Of a stretch of 64,000 nucleotides of DNA, positions 7,946-17,503 are shown piece by piece (positions within the stretch are counted from its first letter, which is position 1; the number at the start of each line of letters is the position of its first letter). The position numbers were made by a program, and so were the translations under genes. Below the pieces are notes generated by a model. That model worked only from the letters and a program-made list of their open reading frames with translations. It did not search any database and was not told where the DNA came from. This DNA comes from Reclinomonas americana ATCC 50394. Taxonomy: Eukaryota; Jakobida; Jakobea; Jakobida. Where the stretch lies: assembly GCA_048213135.1 (NCBI GenBank), contig PS015010.1, forward strand, positions 1,054,001-1,118,000. The letters run 5' to 3'.

Positions 7946-10348
7946 TTGAAAAAATTTGCAGCCATAGTCCTGCTGGTCATCACAGGATTCGCTTTCTGGA
8001 TTCCCGATCGCAAGCCCGTGATCTTTCTCATTGGCGACAGTACCATGGCCAATAAACCGGCCGGCGACAACCCGGAAAGGGGATGGGGGCAGCTGCTGCC
8101 GCAATACCTTACCGATGCCGTTGAAGTGCAGAACCACGCCGTTAATGGCAGAAGCACCAAAAGCTTTATCAATGAACACCGCTGGGATACGGTGATGAGC
8201 AGGCTGAAAGCCGGTGACTATGTGTTGATACAGTTTGGTCATAATGATAGTAAGACAGATGATAGCAATCGTTCGGCTCCGGCACATACCCTTTACAGGG
8301 AAAACCTGCTGCGCTTTATCAGTGATGTGCGCAGCAGGGGTGCCTTTCCTGTACTCATTACACCTGTCATGCGCAGGAAATTTGATGAACAGGGAAAATT
8401 CGTTGACCAGCACGGTGATTATCCTTCAGTAGTAAAAGAAGTAGGCGAACTCACCAAAACACCGGTGATCGACCTGCACAAAAGCAGCGAAGCACTGATC
8501 GTTAAAGAAGGCGTGGAAGGGTCCAAGCGGCTTTTCCTGCACATACCGCCCAATCATTTTGCTGCTTACAAGGGCAAGGAAGAAGACAATACCCATTTCA
8601 GCGAGTACGGCGCCGCCAGCATGGCATCATTGGTTTGCCAGGGTATCAAAGACCTGAACCTGCCCATTTCCCAATACCTGAAACCATCGGAGTTTGATCA
8701 GAAACTGGCATTTGAACTGCCGAAAATATACGAGCCGCATTTCAAAAGAGATACTGTCAGTATTATGAGTTATGGCGCTGTTGCCGACGGAATGACACTT
8801 AATACTGTAGCCATCAACAAAGCTATAACCGAATGTGCCGCCAAAGGCGGCGGTACGGTAGTGATACCCAGGGGTTCTTTCGTTACCGGCCCCATCATCA
8901 TGAAAAGCAATATCAACCTGCATTTACAGAAAGGTGCACTGGTGATTTTCAGCTCCGATTTCAACCAGTTTCCGCTGGTGGTATCTTCCTTTGAAGGCGT
9001 GGATGCCGCCCGCTGCCAGTCGCCGGTAGTGGCCGAAGAACTGACCAATATCGCCATCACCGGCGAAGGCATCATGAACGGCAACGGGTTTTACTGGAGG
9101 CCGGTGCCCAAAGGTAAACTGAGCGACAGTGAATGGAAGAACCACATCAAAAAGTATGGCGGTGTGGTGTCGGAAGAAAAGAAAATGTGGTACAGTTCCG
9201 AAAAAGCATTGAAAGGTTCACTCAACAACAATATCGGTAAACTGAAAGGAGGGAAGACCCTCGCTGATTTTGAAGACATCAAGGATTACCTGCGACCCAA
9301 TATGATCCGCATTTCAAAATGTACCAATGTGCTTATTGAAGGCGTGACGTTTGAGAACAGCCCGGCCTGGACCACCCACCTGGCCCTGAGCCAGCACATC
9401 ACCATCCGCGGATTGAAAGTAAAGAACCCCTGGTATGGTACCAATACCGACGCCCTTGACCTGGAAAGCTGCAGCAATGCACTTGTGGAAGATTGTGTAT
9501 TTGATACAGGTGATGACGGCATCTGCATCAAAAGCGGCAGGGATGAAGAAGGACGCAAACGCGGTGTGCCCACCAAAGACGTGATCGTAAAGAATTGTAC
9601 TGTATATCACGCCCATGGCGGCTTTGTGGTAGGCAGCGAAATGAGCGGAGGCGTAAGCAATATGTTTGTGAGCGACTGTAATTTCATTGGCAGCGACATT
9701 GGTTTGCGTTTCAAGACCACCCGTGGCCGTGGTGGTTTGGTGGAAAATATTTACGTGAATAACGTCAACATGAAAGAGATCCCCGCCGAAGCGATTCTGT
9801 TTGATATGTACTATATGGCGAAAGATCCCGTGGCATTGAACGGTGAAAAAAGGGAACCACCCAAAGTGGAAGCAAAACCTGTTGATGAAACCACACCACG
9901 GTTCAGGAATTTTTATTTCAGCGATATTACCTGCAACGGTGCTGCCAAAGGCATTTTCATAAGAGGTATACCCGAAATGCATATCGAGAATGTGAACATC
10001 CGCAACGCGGTATTACAGGCCGATGAAGGCATCGACATACAGGAAGCCAGCCGCATCCGCCTGGAAAATATTACCATGATGAGCCGCAACACCAAACCGG
10101 TGGTATATGTGCTCAACAGCGATTCCGTTTACATCAGCAAACTGGTGTACAAAGACAGCGCCGATGTGTTACTGATGGCGCAGGGCGATCGCACCCGCGA
10201 CATCCGTTTGTGGAACAGCAATACCAGCGCCGCACGCCAGCAACTGGATGCAGGTTTTGGTACCACCGCTGCAGCAATAAGCTGGGCGCCGGCAGTGACC
10301 GAGACGGAAAAGAAAAATAAAAAGAACAAAAAGAAAAACGGCAAGTGA
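7946..10348 (+). CDS. Fusion enzyme: CE12-type acetylesterase plus GH28 polygalacturonase
   Basis: A secreted two-domain enzyme of 800 aa from the TTG at 7946, which opens a normal signal anchor (KKFAAIVLLVITGFAFW); the earlier ATG at 7865 would add 27 atypical residues. Numbered from 7865, the N-terminal SGNH domain shows GDSTM (58-61), GHND (125-128) and DNTH (241-244). From about residue 290 a GH28 right-handed beta-helix shows NTDALD (527-532), TGDDG with paired Asp550/551, HGG (584-586) and RFKTTRGRGG (615-624). This pairs deacetylation with cleavage of polygalacturonate or rhamnogalacturonan. The lysine-rich tail (KKNKKNKKKNGK) is unusual. It overlaps the next gene as TGATG. Confidence 0.92.
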   Translation: MKKFAAIVLLVITGFAFWIPDRKPVIFLIGDSTMANKPAGDNPERGWGQLLPQYLTDAVEVQNHAVNGRSTKSFINEHRWDTVMSRLKAGDYVLIQFGHNDSKTDDSNRSAPAHTLYRENLLRFISDVRSRGAFPVLITPVMRRKFDEQGKFVDQHGDYPSVVKEVGELTKTPVIDLHKSSEALIVKEGVEGSKRLFLHIPPNHFAAYKGKEEDNTHFSEYGAASMASLVCQGIKDLNLPISQYLKPSEFDQKLAFELPKIYEPHFKRDTVSIMSYGAVADGMTLNTVAINKAITECAAKGGGTVVIPRGSFVTGPIIMKSNINLHLQKGALVIFSSDFNQFPLVVSSFEGVDAARCQSPVVAEELTNIAITGEGIMNGNGFYWRPVPKGKLSDSEWKNHIKKYGGVVSEEKKMWYSSEKALKGSLNNNIGKLKGGKTLADFEDIKDYLRPNMIRISKCTNVLIEGVTFENSPAWTTHLALSQHITIRGLKVKNPWYGTNTDALDLESCSNALVEDCVFDTGDDGICIKSGRDEEGRKRGVPTKDVIVKNCTVYHAHGGFVVGSEMSGGVSNMFVSDCNFIGSDIGLRFKTTRGRGGLVENIYVNNVNMKEIPAEAILFDMYYMAKDPVALNGEKREPPKVEAKPVDETTPRFRNFYFSDITCNGAAKGIFIRGIPEMHIENVNIRNAVLQADEGIDIQEASRIRLENITMMSRNTKPVVYVLNSDSVYISKLVYKDSADVLLMAQGDRTRDIRLWNSNTSAARQQLDAGFGTTAAAISWAPAVTETEKKNKKNKKKNGK

Positions 10349-12249
10349 TGATGAAGCGATACCTCGGCATAGTATTATTGGTGATAATGACGCAGTCCTG
10401 CGTGGCACAACGTCCTTTGTCGCAACAAATGGCGGCTACTGCCATGAATACCTGGAAAGATTCCTTTGCGCTTGACGGAAAGCCTGCCCGCTGGAGTTAC
10501 GACATGGGTGTGATCCTGAAAGGCATGGAAGGCATCTGGCTCAATACCGGTGATGTACAGTATTTCCGGTACATCCAAACCATGATGGATTTTTATATTG
10601 GCGAAGATGGAAGTATAAAGGGGTATCGTAAAGATGAATTCAATATCGATCATATTAACAACGGAAAACTGTGCCTGTTGCTGTACCGCGTTACGGGTAA
10701 GGAAAAGTATTTAAAAGCGGCGAACCTTCTTCGCCAGCAGTTGCGTGAACACCCTCGTACACAGGAAGGCGGTTTCTGGCATAAGAAAATATACACGAAC
10801 CAGATGTGGCTCGACGGCTTGTATATGGGTGAGCCTTTCTACGCAGAGTACGCCTGGCTGGCACATGAAGACACCGCTTTCAATGATATTGCCAACCAGT
10901 TTATCTGGATAGAAAAGCATACCCGTGATCCTAAAACAGGGTTACTGTACCATGCCTGGGACGAAAGTAAAACCCAGCAATGGGCCAATAAGGAAACCGG
11001 CACTTCTCCCAATTTCTGGGCCAGGGCCATGGGCTGGTATGGTGTAGCACTGGTGGATGTGCTCGATTATATACCCGCTAATCACCCGCAGCGCACAGCT
11101 TTGGTGGATATCCTCAATCGCTTCGTGGACGCCATCGCCAAAGTACAGGACAAGCCATCAGGGCTGTGGTACGACGTGCTGGATATGCCCAACCGCAAAG
11201 GCAATTATACAGAGGCTTCCGCTTCTTCCATGTTTGTATTTACCGTTGCCAAGGCGGTACGTAAAGGATATATACCTGCCACTAAGATCGACATCGCAAA
11301 AAAAGGATACGCCGGTATCGTTAAACAATTCATTAAAACGGAGAAGGGGCAAACCAACCTGTACGGCACTGTTAAGGTATCGGGACTGGGTGGCAATCCT
11401 TACCGCGACGGCAGCTTTGAATACTATATGAGTGAACCTGTGATCGTGAATGACCCTAAAGGTGTTGGCGCCTTCATCCTGGCCAGTAACGAGATGGAGA
11501 TGCTGCCCACCATGACTAACGGTAAGGGAAAGACGATTGTTATGGACAACTATTTCAATCGCGAAACCAAGAAAGACGCTTTCGGTAATACCATCGTACA
11601 TCATTACAAATGGTGGGAGCAGGACAATGGTGGTTTCTCTTTTATGAACCATGTTATTGAAAAGAACGGCGCCAGAACTGCCGTACTGGATGCGGCTCCC
11701 ACAGCGGAGAACCTGAAAGGGGCGGATATTTTCTTTTTGATAGATCCCGACTGGCCCAAGGAGAACAAAACCCCGAATTATATAGAACCGCAGCACATTG
11801 AGGCATTATACAACTGGGTGAAAAATGGAGGCGTACTGGTGATGATGGCCAACGACAGCAATAACGTGGAGTTTACCCGTTACAACCAGCTTGCGGCAAA
11901 ATTCGGTATGCATTTTAATGAAAATATGCGCCACGATGTAATCGACAACCAGTTTGAACAAGGGGCTTTACCCATTGCTGCCGGGCATCCTGTTTTTAAA
12001 AATGTAAAGAAGGTGTTCATCAAACAACTGTGCACGCAAACGCTCAGTAAACCGGCTGTATCTGTGTATACCGAAAATAATGAAGTATTGATGAGCTGGG
12101 CTAAAATAGGCAAGGGTACTGTGTTTGCAGTAGGTGACCCCTGGTTTTATAATGAGTATGTAGACGGAAGGAAGATACCGGCACAATATGAGAATTATAA
12201 AGCTGCCAATGATCTTGTCCTCTGGTTATTACAACAAGTAAAGAAATAG
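10348..12249 (+). CDS. GH105 unsaturated rhamnogalacturonyl hydrolase with C-terminal DUF4350-like domain
   Basis: A 633-aa secreted protein, possibly a lipoprotein (TQSC near residue 17). Residues about 25-375 match GH105 (YteR/YesR type), which removes the terminal delta-4,5-unsaturated galacturonate left by pectate or rhamnogalacturonan lyases. The general-acid Asp lies in MWLDGLYMGEPF (about 156) and the alpha/alpha-barrel motif NIDHINNGK is present. The C-terminal 250 residues (VMDNYFNRETKKD onward, GADIFFLIDPDWPK, NWVKNGGVLVMMAND, GKGTVFAVGDPW) look like a DUF4350/class-I-GATase-like fold, an addition not in ordinary GH105 enzymes. A GTG at 10345 is an alternative start; ATG 10348 overlaps the upstream stop. 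Confidence 0.88.
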   Translation: MMKRYLGIVLLVIMTQSCVAQRPLSQQMAATAMNTWKDSFALDGKPARWSYDMGVILKGMEGIWLNTGDVQYFRYIQTMMDFYIGEDGSIKGYRKDEFNIDHINNGKLCLLLYRVTGKEKYLKAANLLRQQLREHPRTQEGGFWHKKIYTNQMWLDGLYMGEPFYAEYAWLAHEDTAFNDIANQFIWIEKHTRDPKTGLLYHAWDESKTQQWANKETGTSPNFWARAMGWYGVALVDVLDYIPANHPQRTALVDILNRFVDAIAKVQDKPSGLWYDVLDMPNRKGNYTEASASSMFVFTVAKAVRKGYIPATKIDIAKKGYAGIVKQFIKTEKGQTNLYGTVKVSGLGGNPYRDGSFEYYMSEPVIVNDPKGVGAFILASNEMEMLPTMTNGKGKTIVMDNYFNRETKKDAFGNTIVHHYKWWEQDNGGFSFMNHVIEKNGARTAVLDAAPTAENLKGADIFFLIDPDWPKENKTPNYIEPQHIEALYNWVKNGGVLVMMANDSNNVEFTRYNQLAAKFGMHFNENMRHDVIDNQFEQGALPIAAGHPVFKNVKKVFIKQLCTQTLSKPAVSVYTENNEVLMSWAKIGKGTVFAVGDPWFYNEYVDGRKIPAQYENYKAANDLVLWLLQQVKK

Positions 12250-12250
12250 T

Positions 12251-14275
12251 ATGAAACAGGTGATGATGGTATGGATTTCCTGCCTGCTGGCGTTTGTAAC
12301 GTCTGCACAAACAACTATTGTTGTAGCGCAGGATGGCTCCGGTAATTTTAAAACCATACAGGAGGCCATCAACAGTCTGCCCGCTGATGCCCAATCGGAA
12401 AGGGTGATCCAGGTTCGTAAAGGAACGTATAAAGAGAAACTGTTTATCGATAAGAATTTCATCACGCTGTACGGCGAAGACCCTAAAAATACAATCATTA
12501 CCATCGCGTTGGCCAGGGACGAATGGCGCTGCGCCAACCGCGACGATTACGGTACGGCTACCATCAACCTCAAAGGTAGCGACATTACTTTGCAGAACCT
12601 GTCGTTCAGCAATACGTACGGAAAGGACGTTACAGAAAATAAAGAGATCGACTGTCCGAACGACAGCAACAAAAGAAAATCGATCCGCCCGGTAGGACAC
12701 CAGATGGCCTTGCGCTCCTTTGCCACCACAAGATTAAAAGTGATCAATTGCATTTTTACCGCGTATGGCGGCGATACCGTCAGCCCGTGGAACACCGAGA
12801 ATGGTATGTTCTATTTTAAGGACTGTACCATGGAAGGCGGAGTTGATTTTTACTGTCCCAGGGGTTGGGCCTATGCTGAGAATTGCACGTTCATCTGCCA
12901 CAATAAAGAGGCCGCCATCTGGCATGATGGCTCTGCCAATCCGTCCAGCAAAACCGTACTGGTGAATTGTAACTTTGTTGGTGATGACGGCTTCAAACTC
13001 GGCCGCTATCACCGGGATGCCCAGTTCTACCTGGTCAATTGCCGCTTCGCGAAGAATATGGCCGACGCGGACATTTATCAACGCGAGAACAACCCGCCAA
13101 CACCCGTTAAATGGGGCAAACGCGTATACTATTATGACTGTCACCGTACCGGTGGTGATTACGCCTGGCACAGCAATAACCTGCCCGCCGGCACCGGTAT
13201 CAATGATATTTCCTCTGCCTGGGCTTACGATTACAAATGGAAACCTGTACCCGAAAAACGGGTAACTGAATTACAGGAAGAGGCCGTTGCCATAACGGCC
13301 AACACCGATTCCATCGCCGAGAACATGCTCCTGTACCAGCGTGCCAATGGCGGCTGGCCCAAACATTTCCAGGGTGATAAAGTGGATTACAAACATACCC
13401 TTACACCGGAAGAGTTGAAGAAACTGCAGTTGGGCTACCAGTCAGGCATAGACGCTACGATCGACAATGAGGCCACTTCCAAAGAGATCAAGTACCTCGT
13501 CAAAGCGTTCAAACGCACGCAGAACAAGGCTTACCTGCAGGCGGCGGAAAAAGGAATTGACTATCTGCTCAAAGCGCAGTATGCCAATGGTGGCTGGCCG
13601 CAGTTCTATCCCGATTTCAGCAGTTACCGCAGCCAGGTTACTTACAACGATAACGCCATGGTGAATGTGCTGAATATTATGCAGGACATCGTGGAGCGCA
13701 AAAATGATTTTCACCAGGTAAACCCGGACTATATTCCTAAAGCGAAGGAAGCGGTGAAAAGAGGTATCGATTGTATACTGGCCACGCAGCTGAAACAAAA
13801 AGGACAACTCACTGCCTGGTGTGCGCAGTACAACGCGAAAACACTGCAACCCGAGCAGGCCAGGAAGTTTGAACTGGTTTCATTGAGTGGTAGTGAGTCG
13901 GTGGGCATTGTTCGTTTTTTGATGCGTGTTGATAACCCATCTGAAGCCATCATCAATGCGGTGAAATCAGCGGTGAAATGGTTCGATAAAGTGAAGATAG
14001 TGGGTTACAATTTTGTGGATGTAGTGGCGCCATCTGAACCCAATGGTAAAGACAGGATACTGAAACCGGACCCCGGATCTGTGATCTGGGCCAGGTTCTA
14101 CGATGTGGACACCAATGAGCCTTTCTTCACGGGCCGCGACAGTATCCGTAAAAAAACAGTGGCGGAAATAGAGAATGAAAGAAGGACCGGTTATGCCTGG
14201 TACGGCAACTGGCCGGCGAAATTGCTGGAAAAGGAATACCCGGAGTGGACAACCCGGCATCACATCAGTCAATAG
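12251..14275 (+). CDS. Fusion enzyme: divergent CE8 pectinesterase plus PL10 pectate lyase
   Basis: A 674-aa secreted enzyme beginning one base after the previous stop. The signal peptide ends near FVTSAQ (20). Residues 20-330 are a CE8 domain with Gln151 (GHQMAL), Asp175 (GGDTV) and Asp199, but the usual DFIFG is replaced by DFYCPRG and LGRPW by LGRYHRD (Arg252 kept), so it belongs to a divergent CE8 branch. Residues about 340-674 are a PL10 lyase with NGGWPKH, TIDNEATSKEI, QYANGGWPQFYP and a C-terminal WARFYD...RRTGYAWYG block. Demethylation would supply the pectate substrate to the lyase in the same chain (inference). Confidence 0.92.
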   Translation: MKQVMMVWISCLLAFVTSAQTTIVVAQDGSGNFKTIQEAINSLPADAQSERVIQVRKGTYKEKLFIDKNFITLYGEDPKNTIITIALARDEWRCANRDDYGTATINLKGSDITLQNLSFSNTYGKDVTENKEIDCPNDSNKRKSIRPVGHQMALRSFATTRLKVINCIFTAYGGDTVSPWNTENGMFYFKDCTMEGGVDFYCPRGWAYAENCTFICHNKEAAIWHDGSANPSSKTVLVNCNFVGDDGFKLGRYHRDAQFYLVNCRFAKNMADADIYQRENNPPTPVKWGKRVYYYDCHRTGGDYAWHSNNLPAGTGINDISSAWAYDYKWKPVPEKRVTELQEEAVAITANTDSIAENMLLYQRANGGWPKHFQGDKVDYKHTLTPEELKKLQLGYQSGIDATIDNEATSKEIKYLVKAFKRTQNKAYLQAAEKGIDYLLKAQYANGGWPQFYPDFSSYRSQVTYNDNAMVNVLNIMQDIVERKNDFHQVNPDYIPKAKEAVKRGIDCILATQLKQKGQLTAWCAQYNAKTLQPEQARKFELVSLSGSESVGIVRFLMRVDNPSEAIINAVKSAVKWFDKVKIVGYNFVDVVAPSEPNGKDRILKPDPGSVIWARFYDVDTNEPFFTGRDSIRKKTVAEIENERRTGYAWYGNWPAKLLEKEYPEWTTRHHISQ

Positions 14276-14297
14276 AGAAAAGATATAAAGCAGCGTT

Positions 14298-15818
14298 ATG
14301 ATATTATCGAGGTATACATTAAAGAACATAGATCCGGCAAAAGTGCAGGTGCCCGCGCAACCGATTTTTGACCTGCCGGAAAAAGTGCTGCAATTCGGAA
14401 CCGGCGTGCTGCTCCGCGGCCTGCCGGATTATTTTATCGATAAAGCGAATAAGCAGGGACTGTTCAACGGTCGCATTGTAGTGGTGAAATCCACCAATGG
14501 CGGCGATATGGACGCTTTTGAAAAACAGGACGGCCTGTACACCTTATGCGTAAGAGGAGTGGAACAGGGCGTTAAAAAAGAAGAGAACATCATCTGTGCT
14601 TCCATCAGCCGGGTACTGTCGGCCCGCAAGGAATGGGACAGCATACTGGCATGTGCGCACAACCCCGACCTGCAGGTGATCATTTCCAATACAACCGAAG
14701 TAGGAATAGAGCTGCTCGCTACGGATGACATCCGCAAACACCCGCCGGTTTCCTTCCCGGGTAAACTGTTGGCTTTCCTGTATGAGCGATACAAAGCATT
14801 CGATGGCAGTCCGCAGTGTGGTATGGTTATTATTCCTACAGAACTGATCGTTGACAACGGTACCAAACTCGAATCTATCGTTACCGAACTTGCCTATCTG
14901 AACGGCCTTGATGAGTCATTCATCGACTGGCTGGAAAAGAATAACCATTTCTGCAATTCGCTTGTCGACCGTATTGTACCCGGCAGGCCCGAACCCGCAG
15001 TACAGGCGGCTATGGAGCGTGAGTTGGGTTATACTGATGACCTGCTGACGGTAAGTGAATGTTACCGCCTCTGGGCCATTGAGGCCGATGAAACCGCGGC
15101 ACGGATGCTGAGTTTTGCCGGTGCCGATGAAGGAGTTGTGGTAACAAAGGATATCAATCTTTTTCGTGAACTGAAATTGCGCCTGCTCAATGGTACACAT
15201 ACCCTCAGTTGCGCAGTGGCTTTTCTTTCCGGTTTTGCTACCGTTCGCTCTGCTATGGACGACGGATCGCTGAAACAATATATTACCGCGATGATGAAAG
15301 AGGAATTGTCGCCGTCGATACCTTACCCGGTGGAAGCCGCTGCAGCAGCGGATTTTGCTGCCAGTGTGGCCGACCGGTTTGCCAACCCGCATATCGAGCA
15401 TCCCTGGATCAGCATCAGTGTACAATACTCTTCCAAACTGCGGATGCGGGTGCTGCCGTTGCTGAACAGGTATTACGAACAGTTTGACACGGTTCCTGAA
15501 AGCATGGCCCTCGGGTTCGCAGCTTACATCCGTTTTATGAAAATAGACAGGGAAGAGGCCGGTAATTACCAGGCCAGTTATAATGGCGCCGCTTACCTGG
15601 TCAAAGATGATAAAGCCGAACAACTCCGGGAAAAATGGATGAACTTTCCTGCTTCGCAAATGGCCGTTGCTGTGTTACAGGACACCGGCCTGTGGGGAGA
15701 AGACCTGACCCGTTTTCCCGGCTTCGCGGAAGCCGTTCAGGAAAAACTGGACGACATCATGAATAAAGGTATGGCAGCCTGCCTGCTGAATACCGCCACC
15801 AAAAAAATAGTAGCATAG
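14298..15818 (+). CDS. uxaB: Tagaturonate reductase
   Basis: A 506-aa cytoplasmic member of the mannitol-dehydrogenase/polyol long-chain reductase family that reduces D-tagaturonate to D-altronate with NADH. LQFGTGVLLRGLPDYFIDKA is the N-terminal nucleotide-binding region, GGDMDAFEKQDGLYTL is typical of UxaB, and KLRLLNGTHT is the catalytic region of the family. Length is close to the proteobacterial enzyme. Its direct neighbours uxaA (16 nt downstream) and uxaC make the assignment strong against fructuronate reductase (UxuB). Confidence 0.95.
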   Translation: MILSRYTLKNIDPAKVQVPAQPIFDLPEKVLQFGTGVLLRGLPDYFIDKANKQGLFNGRIVVVKSTNGGDMDAFEKQDGLYTLCVRGVEQGVKKEENIICASISRVLSARKEWDSILACAHNPDLQVIISNTTEVGIELLATDDIRKHPPVSFPGKLLAFLYERYKAFDGSPQCGMVIIPTELIVDNGTKLESIVTELAYLNGLDESFIDWLEKNNHFCNSLVDRIVPGRPEPAVQAAMERELGYTDDLLTVSECYRLWAIEADETAARMLSFAGADEGVVVTKDINLFRELKLRLLNGTHTLSCAVAFLSGFATVRSAMDDGSLKQYITAMMKEELSPSIPYPVEAAAAADFAASVADRFANPHIEHPWISISVQYSSKLRMRVLPLLNRYYEQFDTVPESMALGFAAYIRFMKIDREEAGNYQASYNGAAYLVKDDKAEQLREKWMNFPASQMAVAVLQDTGLWGEDLTRFPGFAEAVQEKLDDIMNKGMAACLLNTATKKIVA

Positions 15819-15834
15819 CAATAAAACAGAACTT

Positions 15835-17475
15835 GTGAAACAGCGGGTATTAAAAGTAAACAGTAACGATAACATCATAGTCGCGTTGACCGGCCTGGTG
15901 AAAGGAGAAGAAGTGCAGTACAATGGCGAGACGTTTGTATTGCCGGAAGATATTGGTGCCAAACATAAATTCTATGAACGCGATATGCAACCGGGTGAGC
16001 CCGTGTTTATGTATGGCGTGCTCGTAGGCAAGGTGCAGGTGCCTGTACAAAAAGGCAGCCGCGTCAGCACCGATAACCTCAAGCATGCGGCCGATCCTTA
16101 CGTGTTCCGCCCTTCGCATTATACCTGGGAAGCGCCGGATGTATCCAAATTCAAAAGCAGGACATTCAATGGTTATCACCGCAGCGACGGCAGGGTAGGA
16201 ACCGCCAATTACTGGCTGTTCATTCCCACTGTTTTTTGTGAGAACCGCAACCTGGATGTCATCCGCGAAGCCCTGCACAATGAGCTGGGTTACGCTGTTA
16301 CCGCAAAATATAAAAGCTATACCCGTCACCTGCTCGAAGCTTACCGGCAGGGCGGTGACCTGCAGAGCATCGACCTGTCTCCATCATTAACCGCCCGCCA
16401 GCAGCGGCCATTTCCCAATATCGATGGTATCAAGTTTTTAAATCACCAGGGCGGATGCGGCGGCATCAGGCAGGATGCGGCGGTGCTGGGTAAACTGCTG
16501 GCCGCTTATGCCGATCACCCCAACGTGGCCGGTGTAACCGTACTCAGCCTGGGTTGCCAGAACCTGCAGGTAAATGATTTTACGACTTACCTAAAAGAAC
16601 GCAATCCTTCTTTTAATAAACCGCTTCATATCTTTGAACAGCAACAGTCGCAAAGCGAAGAGCAACTTATCGCCGAAGCCATACGTGTTACGTTTGAAGG
16701 ACTGGTGGAAGCGAATAAAACGGAAAGGCAGCCTGCTTCACTCGACAAACTGGTTGTTGGCGTGAAATGCGGTGGCAGCGATGGTTTCAGCGGTATATCG
16801 GCCAACCCGGCGGTAGGGCATTGCTCCGATCTGCTGGTGGCATTGGGTGCTAAAGTGCTGCTGGCCGAATTCCCGGAATTGTGCGGTGTGGAACAGGAGC
16901 TGATCGACAGGACAGTGAAAGAATCCGCCGCGAAAAAATTCATCTCCCTCATGCAAAGCTACAGCGAGTCAGCATTGAACGCCGGTTCAGGATTCCATAT
17001 GAACCCTTCGCCGGGTAATATCAAGGACGGTCTTATTACGGATGCTATTAAAAGCGCGGGGGCTGCAAAAAAAGGAGGCACATCGCCGGTAGTGGATGTG
17101 CTCGATTATACAGAACCCGCCACAGAACCGGGACTTAATCTGGTGTGTACGCCGGGTAACGATGTGGAGGCTACCACGGGCAAAGCAGCCAGCGGCGCCA
17201 CATTGATATTGTTTACCACCGGGCTGGGTACACCTACAGGTAATCCTGTATGTCCAACGATCAAAGTGGCCACCAACAGCGGACTGGCAAGGCGTATGGC
17301 CGATATCATCGACATTGATTGCGGACCGGTGATAGAAGGGGAGAAGACGATTGAAGAAATGGGAGAAGATATTCTCGACTATTGTATACATGCCGCCAGC
17401 GGTGAAGTTATTCCCAAAGCAGTGGCGCTCAACCAGGATGATTTTATACCGTGGAAACGCGGCGTCAGCCTGTAA
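15835..17475 (+). CDS. uxaA: Altronate dehydratase
   Basis: A 546-aa enzyme that dehydrates D-altronate to 2-keto-3-deoxygluconate and usually needs iron. The GTG start was chosen because it is the first start in the open frame and the SAF-like N-terminal domain (VNSNDNIIVALTGLVKGEEV) begins immediately. The large C-terminal domain shows NHQGGCGG, LGCQNLQ, VGVKCGGSDGFSG and GCPTIK-like GNPVCPTIKVATN, with the Cys residues expected of the family. Somewhat longer than E. coli UxaA. It lies between uxaB and uxaC. Confidence 0.95.
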   Translation: MKQRVLKVNSNDNIIVALTGLVKGEEVQYNGETFVLPEDIGAKHKFYERDMQPGEPVFMYGVLVGKVQVPVQKGSRVSTDNLKHAADPYVFRPSHYTWEAPDVSKFKSRTFNGYHRSDGRVGTANYWLFIPTVFCENRNLDVIREALHNELGYAVTAKYKSYTRHLLEAYRQGGDLQSIDLSPSLTARQQRPFPNIDGIKFLNHQGGCGGIRQDAAVLGKLLAAYADHPNVAGVTVLSLGCQNLQVNDFTTYLKERNPSFNKPLHIFEQQQSQSEEQLIAEAIRVTFEGLVEANKTERQPASLDKLVVGVKCGGSDGFSGISANPAVGHCSDLLVALGAKVLLAEFPELCGVEQELIDRTVKESAAKKFISLMQSYSESALNAGSGFHMNPSPGNIKDGLITDAIKSAGAAKKGGTSPVVDVLDYTEPATEPGLNLVCTPGNDVEATTGKAASGATLILFTTGLGTPTGNPVCPTIKVATNSGLARRMADIIDIDCGPVIEGEKTIEEMGEDILDYCIHAASGEVIPKAVALNQDDFIPWKRGVSL

Positions 17476-17479
17476 TCAT

Positions 17480-17503
17480 GAATGACTAATTAGAATTACG
17501 AAT
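17480..17503 (+). repeat. AATTACGAATT-family intergenic repeat
   Basis: The word GACTAATTAGAATTACGAATGA fills most of the 26-nt gap between uxaA and uxaC and belongs to a dispersed family also present at 21946, 25359, 39889, 40015, 50236, 50349, 55905 and 56059. Confidence 0.6.
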
